Shown here: positions 1 to 7,620 of the stretch, piece after piece
Position numbering within the stretch: position 1 is the stretch's first letter
How the letters are laid out: each line of letters begins with the position of its first letter
Assembly: GCA_009845505.1 (NCBI GenBank)
Contig: VXZL01000134.1
Location: 1 to 11,845, forward strand
Length of the DNA stretch: 11,845 bases
Reading direction: 5' to 3'
Source of the DNA: Candidatus Poribacteria bacterium
GTDB lineage: Bacteria; Poribacteria; WGA-4E; WGA-3G
Notes under the pieces: model-generated
The model's input: only the letters and a program-made list of their open reading frames with translations
Databases searched by the model: none
Told to the model about the DNA's origin: nothing
Program-made: the position numbers and the translations under genes

Positions 1-165
1 GAGTACGGTCCAATTGCAACCGCGACAATTATCCGTGACCGAAACGATGGAAGTTCCAAAGGGTTTGGCTTCGTTGAAATGGAAAACCAAGAGGATGGTG
101 AGCGAGCAATAGAAGCATTGAACGGTTCCCAAATGATGGGACGTCCGTTGAGGGTCAATCCCGCA
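1..165 (+). other. RRM (RNA recognition motif) domain encoded at the 5' end of the first gene, partial
   Basis: The visible part reads EYGPIATATIIRDRNDGSSK, then RNP1 as KGFGFVEM at codons 20-27 (bases 58-81), then a helix (EDGERAIEAL), then the last strand GRPLRVNPA. RNP1 fits the consensus [RK]-G-[FY]-[GA]-[FY]-[ILV]-x-[FYM], with both stacking aromatics (F22 and F24 in window codons). RNP2 should lie just upstream of the window. Small bacterial RRM proteins, common in cyanobacteria, end in the same way with an Arg-rich tail, so this looks like such a module joined to a RAMP gene. It is expected to bind single-stranded RNA; which RNA is unknown. Confidence 0.9.
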
Positions 166-2415
166 CGCCCTCGCTATCCTCGTAGACAAAACCGCGGACA
201 GCAACAGCGTACCGGTTCCCAAGGAACCGATTCTCCAGATTCCGGGAGTTCGTCCGACAAAACATTTCACAACCCATACACCTTTGTTCCTTCCCCGCCG
301 CGTGATCATATAACAGCCGGTGAGTTTGCAGGCGATTTCAACCCACTAAAAAATGAGCCATCCCTCGATCATGCATCCCTTAAGAAAGACTTGTGGACAG
401 GACATATTCCCATCAAACTGACTACTGTTACGCCATTAGTGCTCCTCAAAAGTGATGGTAAAGAACGCGACACCACGACACATCAGACGTATGACGTGCT
501 TGACTATATCCCCGAATCATCTTTGCGGGGTATGCTACGCAGTGCCTATGAAGTGGTGACAAACTCGCGTTACGACTGCTTTAGTAACCCAGATAGACTA
601 GCGTATCGTATGAAACCGCGGGAAGCTCTGGACCTCATTCCAGCAATTGTAGAAGATGGAGGCGGCGGAACACTGGTCGTGCGTTTATATCCGGGAACCA
701 GTAACGTCACACCCACAAAGCCAAACGGTCCAATGTACGCTGCAATGCTAACGCTCTATCACTCACATCCGACGAGATGTCACGGAGGAATACCAAATAC
801 CGGCGAAGAGGTGAAGGCAGAAATTGTTAATCGGCGGCACCACCGAGGTTACTCTTTCTGGAAAGCAATTCAAGTTTGTCCATCTACTCAAGCACTGATT
901 CCGAGTGGTACTAACAATGCACAACTTATCACAGGGCGCGTTTTTATCACAAACAAAAACATGAGAGGCAAGCATGATGAGCGAATTTTCTTCAACCCTC
1001 AGCCAAACGTATTTCAGTTAACTGAAGATGTCAAAGAAGCTTGGGAGATGCGCATCAAAAGCTACCGGGAAGCACACTCTAATAATGAGATTTTTGGGCG
1101 GTCGGGTGCCCGTGATCAACCTTGGAAAAACATTGGCGACAATCCCGGTCAGACTGCGTGGTCCCCACACCAGTATCAGGACAGCGAACACCGATCAATT
1201 TGGCGTGGAGACCCACATGGACGTTCAACTGCCCACGATGCAATCGAATTGCAACCAGGTGATATGGTGTATGCACGTTGTAAGTTTGATCCAAAAACCA
1301 AAAAGGCCAAAGACATTGTGGATCTTTTTCCAGTTATGATCTCTCGCGAACTGTATGCCAACAGCCCAGCGGATCTACTGGATGGTTCGCTGAAACCGGC
1401 AAAAACAAGAGACGAATTATCCCCAGCAGACCGCTTATTTGGATGGGTGCCTCAGGAACAGAGAAATGATCAAGGTTACAAGAGCCGTATACGTGTCGTT
1501 TGTGACAATAAACCGAGATCGGAGATTATTAAAAGACTTAATGGGGAACTTCCATTAACAATCCTTGGGCAACCGAAACCAGCACAAGGACGTTTTTATG
1601 TTGCCGATGAAAAGGGGGTACAACACAGCATAGACAAAAGGAATGCCGGTTACGATACAAACCGAGGTAAGTATTTGCGAGGCCGCAAACAATACTGGCA
1701 CCACAAAGGGTTAGAAGCTCACAAAGATGTTGAAAAACCTGCTTTGGATTATTGGTGTCCCACAGTTGAAGATCGAACACAAGTCAAGCAGAATGGACGG
1801 TATCAAGAGTACCGTCGTCCCGATAAAAATGGTCAACCGCAGCAGGATCCTCAAAACCGCTCTATCGCAGGATGGATTAAGCCCGGTACCAAATTTGAGG
1901 CATCGCTGTACGTGCAAAATCTGCAAGACCAAGAGATTGGTGCCCTGCTCTGGCTTTTGTCCCTCCCTGAGCAGCATTACTTCAAATTGGGCTACGGTAA
2001 ACCTTTAGGGTTCGGAAGTGTGAAGATAGAAATCGATGAGAACCGATTAAAGGCGGGGTGTTTACCGCTTGGGACTAGCGAGGATTGGAAAGCATATTAC
2101 ATCAAATTTGATGCTTGCCCACCTGCAACCTTGGATGGTAATAAACAAAGCACCTGTCTCAGTGCCTTCAAAGTAAGTATGGAGACAGCGTACAATACCT
2201 ATGGAAATTTTGACCAACTGCCTTTTATCGCTGATTTTTTACAGATCCTAAGAGGCCCAATAAAAGACGCACCGATTCACTATCCGCGTCTCAATCCGAG
2301 ACCGCATCCTGATGGTGAGAACTTCCGGTGGTTTACAAAGAATGAACGTTATTGGAAAGAAGCACTTCCGAGAGTTGATGAGAGCGGGTTAGCTTATGAG
2401 CCTTATGACTTATAA
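1..2415 (+). CDS. RRM-fused Cas7-like RAMP protein (TIGR03986 type, probable Cas7-insertion subunit), 5' partial
   Basis: The frame is open from base 1, so the start lies upstream; 804 codons are visible. Codons 1-55 are the C-terminal part of an RRM. Codons 56-85 are a basic, then Ser/Gln/Asp-rich linker. The RAMP part begins near codon 86 (FHNPYTFVP). IPESSLRGMLRS at codons 170-181 matches the Cas7 'IPGSSLRG' helix start, and the glycine loop GYGKPLGFGSV is at codons 664-674. Nearly 500 residues lie between these two, far more than in an ordinary Cas7, as expected for the Cas7-insertion subunit of III-Dv complexes. The end (HYPRL...FRWF.KNERYW) is typical of TIGR03986 proteins. I infer a backbone subunit holding crRNA and target RNA. 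I cannot place a catalytic Asp with confidence. The next gene starts 44 bp downstream. The family call rests on remembered signatures. Confidence 0.82.
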   Translation, partial: EYGPIATATIIRDRNDGSSKGFGFVEMENQEDGERAIEALNGSQMMGRPLRVNPARPRYPRRQNRGQQQRTGSQGTDSPDSGSSSDKTFHNPYTFVPSPPRDHITAGEFAGDFNPLKNEPSLDHASLKKDLWTGHIPIKLTTVTPLVLLKSDGKERDTTTHQTYDVLDYIPESSLRGMLRSAYEVVTNSRYDCFSNPDRLAYRMKPREALDLIPAIVEDGGGGTLVVRLYPGTSNVTPTKPNGPMYAAMLTLYHSHPTRCHGGIPNTGEEVKAEIVNRRHHRGYSFWKAIQVCPSTQALIPSGTNNAQLITGRVFITNKNMRGKHDERIFFNPQPNVFQLTEDVKEAWEMRIKSYREAHSNNEIFGRSGARDQPWKNIGDNPGQTAWSPHQYQDSEHRSIWRGDPHGRSTAHDAIELQPGDMVYARCKFDPKTKKAKDIVDLFPVMISRELYANSPADLLDGSLKPAKTRDELSPADRLFGWVPQEQRNDQGYKSRIRVVCDNKPRSEIIKRLNGELPLTILGQPKPAQGRFYVADEKGVQHSIDKRNAGYDTNRGKYLRGRKQYWHHKGLEAHKDVEKPALDYWCPTVEDRTQVKQNGRYQEYRRPDKNGQPQQDPQNRSIAGWIKPGTKFEASLYVQNLQDQEIGALLWLLSLPEQHYFKLGYGKPLGFGSVKIEIDENRLKAGCLPLGTSEDWKAYYIKFDACPPATLDGNKQSTCLSAFKVSMETAYNTYGNFDQLPFIADFLQILRGPIKDAPIHYPRLNPRPHPDGENFRWFTKNERYWKEALPRVDESGLAYEPYDL

Positions 2416-2443
2416 AACACAACCGTTCGCCATTCACATATGC

Positions 2444-2448
2444 GGAGG
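2444..2448 (+). promoter_or_regulatory. Shine-Dalgarno site for the Card1-like gene
   Basis: GGAGG lies 11 bases before the ATG at 2460, inside the 44-bp gap after the first gene. The gap is otherwise A/T-rich, and I see no hairpin terminator in it. This supports the start chosen for the second gene and read-through transcription from the first. Confidence 0.7.
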
Positions 2449-2459
2449 AAATTATAATT

Positions 2460-3572
2460 ATGGCAACACAACTTATAATGACAGTAGGAACGAACGCACT
2501 GCCTGTTTGGGTAGCATGGCATCACTTGAAAGATAAACTTGACCCTCCTATCAAAGTGCGATTTATTCATACAGCTGACACAACAGACGACAAAGATCGG
2601 TTAGTGAAGTATTGTCAGGGTTCTAATTTTGGTAACCATATTAAAACATCACCAGGGGATCCAGCAACTGTCCGTAGAGATATCAGACAAAAAATATTGA
2701 ACGGTTTAGACGAAAACACCACCACTATTCACTTCCATTATACCGGAGGCACAAAAGTCATGGGTGTTGAAGCAGAGTCTGCTATTGAGTCTAAGCTGCC
2801 CCAAAATATACAAATGGAAACATCTTACTTGGATCCGCGTAGCACGGGAGGTCCGTCTATTGCTGGTCGAAGTCGACGATATGTTGATGATGCCCGTAAG
2901 AATGTAAATCCTCAACTTGACCGTATCGCACTCCTTAATGGTTTTATAGTTCCACCCTTTGGACACCATCCATTTTTACAACCGCCTACGCCTAATCAGT
3001 TAAGATATGGTCGAAAATTTCTTAATAAGCCTGATATGGTTGTTCCCAAAGGTGTAGCTGGTATAAAAAACAAAGGAGACTTGTTAGAATACGGGGCCTA
3101 TGATGCCTTAGAGGCGGCTTTAAAGAGTATTACCACTCGAACAAATTATATCATTTTTCAAGGCGTGCATTGCCGAAGAAAAGGCGTACCAAGTGCCAAA
3201 AAGTTTGAACTGGATGTTGTCGCTGCTTTGGGCTATCAACTTATTGTTATCTCGTGTGATACATCTTCACCCGTTCCCAAAAATGATACAGCGAGTGAAA
3301 AGCAGAAAAAACGCAAGCTTGGAAGTTTCTCAATCAACATTAAAAGAAAAGCAATAGAGGCGTATCATCGGGCAAAACAGCTCGGTGGAGACGAGGCTTG
3401 GGCAATAATGTTATGTAAAGCCGAACATAACATCGCGGCAGGAATTCAAGAAGAATTAAGGGATGAAACAGGCAGCAAGAGCATGCCTTTGCAAGTTTGG
3501 GGTGAAGACAAATGGCCCAATCTACAAAACCAATTTGTTTACTATTTGCGGAATGATCTGCATTGGCGATAA
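2460..3572 (+). CDS. Card1/Can2-like CARF protein with a degenerate PD-(D/E)xK nuclease domain
   Basis: 370 residues, about the length of known Card1 proteins. The N-terminal CARF domain shows a first strand and loop LIMTVGTNALPVWVAW (residues 5-20), IHTADTT near 36-42, and the ligand-pocket motif YTGGTKVMG at 94-102. In Card1/Can2 effectors this domain binds cyclic oligoadenylate (cA4 in studied members) and switches on a DNA/RNA nuclease. The C-terminal domain has the nuclease pattern: LLEYGAYDAL with E210, then FELDVV with E250 and D252, then a strand ending VISCDTS. The family has E-C-K in that last place (as in VIECKT); here it is S265-C266-D267, so both the acidic residue and the lysine are replaced. 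Cleavage may be lost or may use other residues, for example from the Lys-rich stretch that follows. It lies between the RAMP gene and cas10, so it belongs to the operon. Confidence 0.8.
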   Translation: MATQLIMTVGTNALPVWVAWHHLKDKLDPPIKVRFIHTADTTDDKDRLVKYCQGSNFGNHIKTSPGDPATVRRDIRQKILNGLDENTTTIHFHYTGGTKVMGVEAESAIESKLPQNIQMETSYLDPRSTGGPSIAGRSRRYVDDARKNVNPQLDRIALLNGFIVPPFGHHPFLQPPTPNQLRYGRKFLNKPDMVVPKGVAGIKNKGDLLEYGAYDALEAALKSITTRTNYIIFQGVHCRRKGVPSAKKFELDVVAALGYQLIVISCDTSSPVPKNDTASEKQKKRKLGSFSINIKRKAIEAYHRAKQLGGDEAWAIMLCKAEHNIAAGIQEELRDETGSKSMPLQVWGEDKWPNLQNQFVYYLRNDLHWR

Positions 3573-3593
3573 GGAAGTGAGGTTACAACGTTT

Positions 3594-5204
3594 ATGTCAA
3601 AAAAATGCATTGTAGTTCTTGGGACTGTAAGCGTTCAGCGATATATTTTTCAGAGCAACCGTTTGAAAGAAATTATTGGCGCGTCCGACTTAGCAAAACA
3701 TTGGTTTGATGACGGTTTAATTCAAGCGATAAAGCAAACGGTCAGCTCGTTAGACAGAGCTGCCTGGAAGGCATACAAGGATAATCCTTCAATATCGCAA
3801 TCCGAGGTGCCGGAAAGTCCCGATGCAGATGTTAATGTCATCTACATCGGCGGTGGTAATGCTGTACTGCTGTGCAAGAATAAGAATATTGCAACCAAGG
3901 TTGTGGAGAACTGGAGTCTCAATTTGCTCAAAAACGCGCCTGGGCTTCGGGTTGCTGTTGGGTATGGTAATGTAAGCGAGTCACTACCTGAAGCCTATAA
4001 TAAAGCGATGGATAAGTTAAACCGTTGTGAAGAAGCTCTTCCTTGTGGAGCAGAACTTGGGGGTTTACCCGTTGTTCAAACATGCAGCACCACTGGATTA
4101 TCAGCAAGCAGACGAAGCAAAGAGGAAAACAAACGTGAAGAATGGATTTCACATTCCGCAGCGAGTAAAAGAGAGCAAGTCGGAATAGCAAAAGAGCCCG
4201 GAAAAGCCCAAGAAACCATTAGAGGTGAATTCAAATCTGTTCTAAAAGAGAACCAACATTTTGCCATTGAACTTGACAAATTGGGCGGTGGTGAAGGTCA
4301 ATCGTATATGGCGGTGGTGCATGCCGATGGTAATGGAATGGGTGAATTGCTCAATGAAGCAGTGAGAGATGCAAATGATGATGAATTCCTCCATTACATA
4401 CGGGCATTTTCTGCTTCTGTCTCACAACTATCAAAGAATGCCTTTGAAAAAACGATGCAATATTACCAAGATGTCTTACCCTCACTCAAAGGAATAAAAG
4501 AACACGAAAACGCATTTCCAATGCGTCCAATTGTTTATGGCGGGGATGACTTAACTTATGTCTGTGATGGACGTGTGGGGCTTCATCTAACTGCATATTA
4601 CCTACAAGAATTTGCCAAAGAACCTATAAAAGTTGGTGGTGAAGATAGACATGTTGATGCTTGTGCTGGTGTGGCAATTGTGCATACAAAGTTTCCGATT
4701 GCGCAAGCGTACCGCTTTGCCGATGAACTCTGCGGATTGGCGAAATCACATCGTGACCGTGATTCCGGCGGTAGTTGGTTAGACTTTCAGATTATCCAAG
4801 CAGGGGCAACAGGCTCGGTATCCACGATCAGAAGTTCACAATATCGCAGCCTTGAAGGACAAACATTACATCAACGCCCCTATCAAATTCCAGAAACTTG
4901 GGAGAGATTTGTGGAAATGCTACGTGGATTCCAATCAAAACAGTGGCCCCGAAGCCGTGCGAAAAGTCTGATGCAGGCACTCACGAAGGGACCATCGGAA
5001 ACCGAACGATTTGTCCAAGCTGCAAAATGGCGAGATATTTCATTACCCCCTTCAGAGGAAGACCAATCAGGATGGTCGGGAGGCGATGCCAAAGACTGTA
5101 CTACACCTTATTTTGACCCACTTGAGGCACTCGATTTCTATCTGGAAGATCTACTCACAACGCCTCCAGCAAAAATTGATGAAGGAGAGGAAAATAGCGA
5201 ATGA
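3594..5204 (+). CDS. cas10: Cas10, type III effector large subunit and cyclic oligoadenylate synthetase, without HD domain
   Basis: 536 residues, short for Cas10. It begins directly with the D1-type fold: VQRYIFQSNRLKEIIGASDL near residues 14-33, and the YIGGGNAVLL loop near 83-92. No HD nuclease domain precedes it, and the start is fixed by the upstream gene 21 bp away. Three cysteines (C145, C151, C164, the last in TCSTTGLSA) may bind zinc, as in other Cas10 linker regions. The second palm domain opens with HADGNGMG (D245) and carries the cyclase signature YGGDDL, GGDD at residues 316-319, intact. Once target RNA is bound, this palm should convert ATP to cyclic oligoadenylate for the two CARF proteins of the operon. 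The helical tail ends acidic (DEGEENSE). The next gene overlaps its stop by ATGA, which suggests coupled translation. Loss of HD implies no Cas10 DNase activity. Confidence 0.93.
   Translation: MSKKCIVVLGTVSVQRYIFQSNRLKEIIGASDLAKHWFDDGLIQAIKQTVSSLDRAAWKAYKDNPSISQSEVPESPDADVNVIYIGGGNAVLLCKNKNIATKVVENWSLNLLKNAPGLRVAVGYGNVSESLPEAYNKAMDKLNRCEEALPCGAELGGLPVVQTCSTTGLSASRRSKEENKREEWISHSAASKREQVGIAKEPGKAQETIRGEFKSVLKENQHFAIELDKLGGGEGQSYMAVVHADGNGMGELLNEAVRDANDDEFLHYIRAFSASVSQLSKNAFEKTMQYYQDVLPSLKGIKEHENAFPMRPIVYGGDDLTYVCDGRVGLHLTAYYLQEFAKEPIKVGGEDRHVDACAGVAIVHTKFPIAQAYRFADELCGLAKSHRDRDSGGSWLDFQIIQAGATGSVSTIRSSQYRSLEGQTLHQRPYQIPETWERFVEMLRGFQSKQWPRSRAKSLMQALTKGPSETERFVQAAKWRDISLPPSEEDQSGWSGGDAKDCTTPYFDPLEALDFYLEDLLTTPPAKIDEGEENSE
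5182..5190 (+). promoter_or_regulatory. Shine-Dalgarno site for the csx10 fusion gene, inside cas10
   Basis: AAGGAGAGG lies in the last codons of cas10, ending 10 bases before the ATG at 5201. That ATG shares its bases with the cas10 TGA (ATGA, 5201-5204). The arrangement indicates translational coupling, which would help keep the two subunits in proportion. Confidence 0.7.
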
Positions 5205-7600
5205 CGAGTTATGTTTTGAAGATAAAACTCATTTCACCCTTAACGTCTGCTGCGGGTGAAGGACGTGTTGGCGTGGTTGACACGGAGGTTGCTTTTGATG
5301 ACTTAGGGTTACCCATCATCCCCGGTAGGAGACTTAAAGGTTTGTGGCGCGATGCCTATCGTGATGTGGTTGAATCATGGCAACAGTGTGGACAAGACAC
5401 AACTTCTGTAGAACAGATTTTCGGTGACTCAGGGCAGGGAACTCATGATGGAGATGCTTGTATTCATATTGCAAATGCTGAGTTAAAAAATACTACGTCT
5501 TTGAAGGAGTGGTTAGAATACTTACAACACGATAAAGTACGGAAACTCCATCCAGATGATGTGGTGCAACACTATGCAACTGTACGCTCACAGACGGCTA
5601 TTGAACGTCTGACCGGTTCAGCGAAAGAAAATACGCTCCGCCTTACGCGAACATTGAAATCAGGGTTAGTATTCTGGGCACGGGTAAACTTTAATGAAAT
5701 AACGCCTGATCCTGCATTGCTAAATGCATTAGCACTTGGTGCTGTTTCGCTCAAATATATGGGAACAGCACGCACACGTGGACTTGGAAAAGTCAATTGT
5801 CAGTTTCTCGAACTTGATCCCACTGGAAAAGTCAAGTCCTTGACACCACAGTTGAATACAAATTGTCTTCCCCCAATTAAAAGCACCGTCCTATCGAAAT
5901 CAGTCCATAAGCCCGTAGCAAAAACAACTAATACCTTCAAAACAAACCCTCAAAAACCTACTCATATATTACATTATCGATTTAAATTGATAACAGCAAC
6001 TGTCATGCCCGCGTCAGATGGGGATCCGAATACCGTTGTAAGCCGCCAGGATATTCCAGGAAGTCATTTGTGGGGTATAGCTGCATGGTGCTATCTGAAC
6101 GAAGGGAGTCATACCGCGTCAGATCCAGTGTTTCGTAACGCTTTTCTTAACGGTGGTTTGCGTTTTTTAACAGCATACCCAGAAGCAATAGATAATCAAC
6201 AGCGTTTGATTCCGATTCCGCACTCTATCCGTAAATCGAAAATAGATGATCAACCTTGCAACTTGGCAGATCAAACCTCGCCGTATGAACCTACAAAACG
6301 ATTTGATCGGCATTATGCGAAGTTTGGTTCAGGAGGTATAGAGACACAGTCAGTAAAGACAGAACGTAATTATCACCATGCACGCGCTACAAGTGACCGT
6401 CGTAAAGGACGGGCACTTGGGGCAGAAGTACCAGACGGTGGTGCCCTCTTTACATATCAAGCGATTCAACCAAAGCAAACGTTTCAAGGGGCGGTTTTAG
6501 GTTCAGAAAGTGACTTGACGAACTTGAAAACGTGGGTGCAAAGTCCTAAAGCAGTACACATCGGTAGATCACGAAGCGCGCAATACGGTGAGGCAGAATT
6601 TGAATGGATAGATGATGTTCCACAAGAACTGACTCATATCGTTGAGTGGGAGGGATTTACCATATCACAAGCGCCTACTAACCTCAAAAAACGCTTAATC
6701 ATTACGACCTTGTCTCCGTTATTAGCGGTTAATGATGGAGGACATCCGATTGCGTCCTTCCCTGTACAGGAGTTGGTAAATGCCTTAGGACTACCAGAAG
6801 CCACAGAACCAGAACTTATATCGAGTTTCACACGAACAGAAACAATTAGTGGTTATCACACACATCTACGTTTACCACGGCAACAGTGGCAAGCCATCGC
6901 AGCTGGGTGTGTCTTTGAATTCAAGTTAGAACAAGATCTCACCGATGAAAAACTTTTGGAATTGGAGCGAAACGGATTAGGACTTCGTAAAGGGGAGGGT
7001 TTCGGTCGTATTGCTGTTAATCGACAAAATAATCTACATTTAGGCAGTAAAGAAAAGCCTCTTGACGATCCGGGGAACACTAATTTCCCCAAAAGACCTG
7101 AGGCCGAGATACCTCCGGATCTTTTGGAAATACTAAAACAACTGGTACGAACATATTGTGTAGAAGAAATGCAAAAATATGCAAGAGAAATTGCCGATAA
7201 GTTAGCAGCGGCACACAAGATTCCAAGAAACGCTTTGTTAGGGCGGTTGCGGTTGTTTCTACGGCACGAGAAGCCCGTTGAAAGTTTAGAGAAACTGCGG
7301 AAACCAGCTATGGAACAACTGACAAACTATCAGATTAACATGATTGAGTGTCCTTTCTTTGACTTACCAAACCAACAGACTTTGTTTGACATATTCAAGA
7401 ATGCATGGTCACAACCAGAATTGTTTACAAAGGGATTGGTTAAAAGTAAAGTTGATGACTTGGCAACTGATTTTGATGAAACTATACACATCGGTATGAT
7501 TCAAACCTTGTTAGATAATGATAGCACTAAATTATGCGACGATTTTCTTAACTATCTCATCACCACACTACGCATCAGTCGTCAACGGAGATCCAAGTAG
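5201..7600 (+). CDS. csx10: Cas7-Cas5(Csx10)-Cas11-like fusion, type III-D backbone subunit
   Basis: 799 residues, about twice a normal Csx10. Residues 1-215 are a Cas7 domain: GRVGVVDTEVAFDDLGLPII with D27 at the place of the Csm3-type target-RNA cleaving Asp, then IPGRRLKGLWR at 40-50, and a glycine-rich loop ARTRGLGKV near 190-198. A Lys/Pro/Thr-rich linker (about 230-254) follows. Residues 254-610 are the Cas5-like Csx10 part, with DIPGSHLWGIAA near 283-294, a RFLTAYP strand, and the closing loop GLRKGEGFGRIAV near 593-605. The last ~165 residues (636-799) look entirely helical and may be the Cas11 small subunit, as in the Synechocystis III-Dv protein; alternatively they are the normal helical tail of Csx10. 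The protein should bind the crRNA 5' tag (Cas5 part), carry one RNA-cutting site (D27), and contact Cas10. It starts within the cas10 stop codon. Confidence 0.87.
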   Translation: MTSYVLKIKLISPLTSAAGEGRVGVVDTEVAFDDLGLPIIPGRRLKGLWRDAYRDVVESWQQCGQDTTSVEQIFGDSGQGTHDGDACIHIANAELKNTTSLKEWLEYLQHDKVRKLHPDDVVQHYATVRSQTAIERLTGSAKENTLRLTRTLKSGLVFWARVNFNEITPDPALLNALALGAVSLKYMGTARTRGLGKVNCQFLELDPTGKVKSLTPQLNTNCLPPIKSTVLSKSVHKPVAKTTNTFKTNPQKPTHILHYRFKLITATVMPASDGDPNTVVSRQDIPGSHLWGIAAWCYLNEGSHTASDPVFRNAFLNGGLRFLTAYPEAIDNQQRLIPIPHSIRKSKIDDQPCNLADQTSPYEPTKRFDRHYAKFGSGGIETQSVKTERNYHHARATSDRRKGRALGAEVPDGGALFTYQAIQPKQTFQGAVLGSESDLTNLKTWVQSPKAVHIGRSRSAQYGEAEFEWIDDVPQELTHIVEWEGFTISQAPTNLKKRLIITTLSPLLAVNDGGHPIASFPVQELVNALGLPEATEPELISSFTRTETISGYHTHLRLPRQQWQAIAAGCVFEFKLEQDLTDEKLLELERNGLGLRKGEGFGRIAVNRQNNLHLGSKEKPLDDPGNTNFPKRPEAEIPPDLLEILKQLVRTYCVEEMQKYAREIADKLAAAHKIPRNALLGRLRLFLRHEKPVESLEKLRKPAMEQLTNYQINMIECPFFDLPNQQTLFDIFKNAWSQPELFTKGLVKSKVDDLATDFDETIHIGMIQTLLDNDSTKLCDDFLNYLITTLRISRQRRSK

Positions 7601-7607
7601 AAACAAT

Positions 7608-7612
7608 AAGGA
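7608..7612 (+). promoter_or_regulatory. Shine-Dalgarno site for the double-Cas7 gene
   Basis: AAGGA ends 8 bases before the ATG at 7621, within the 20-bp gap after the csx10 fusion gene. It supports this start; there is no room for a separate promoter or terminator. Confidence 0.65.
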
Positions 7613-7620
7613 TAAATTCA

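Noticed and set aside
7106..7200. Internal translation start producing a separate Cas11 small subunit from the csx10 fusion gene
   Set aside because: Some CRISPR loci make Cas11 in this way. The only in-frame ATG near the domain edge (in EEMQKYAR, near 7170) has no convincing ribosome site and would start inside the helical domain. The fused form explains the data.
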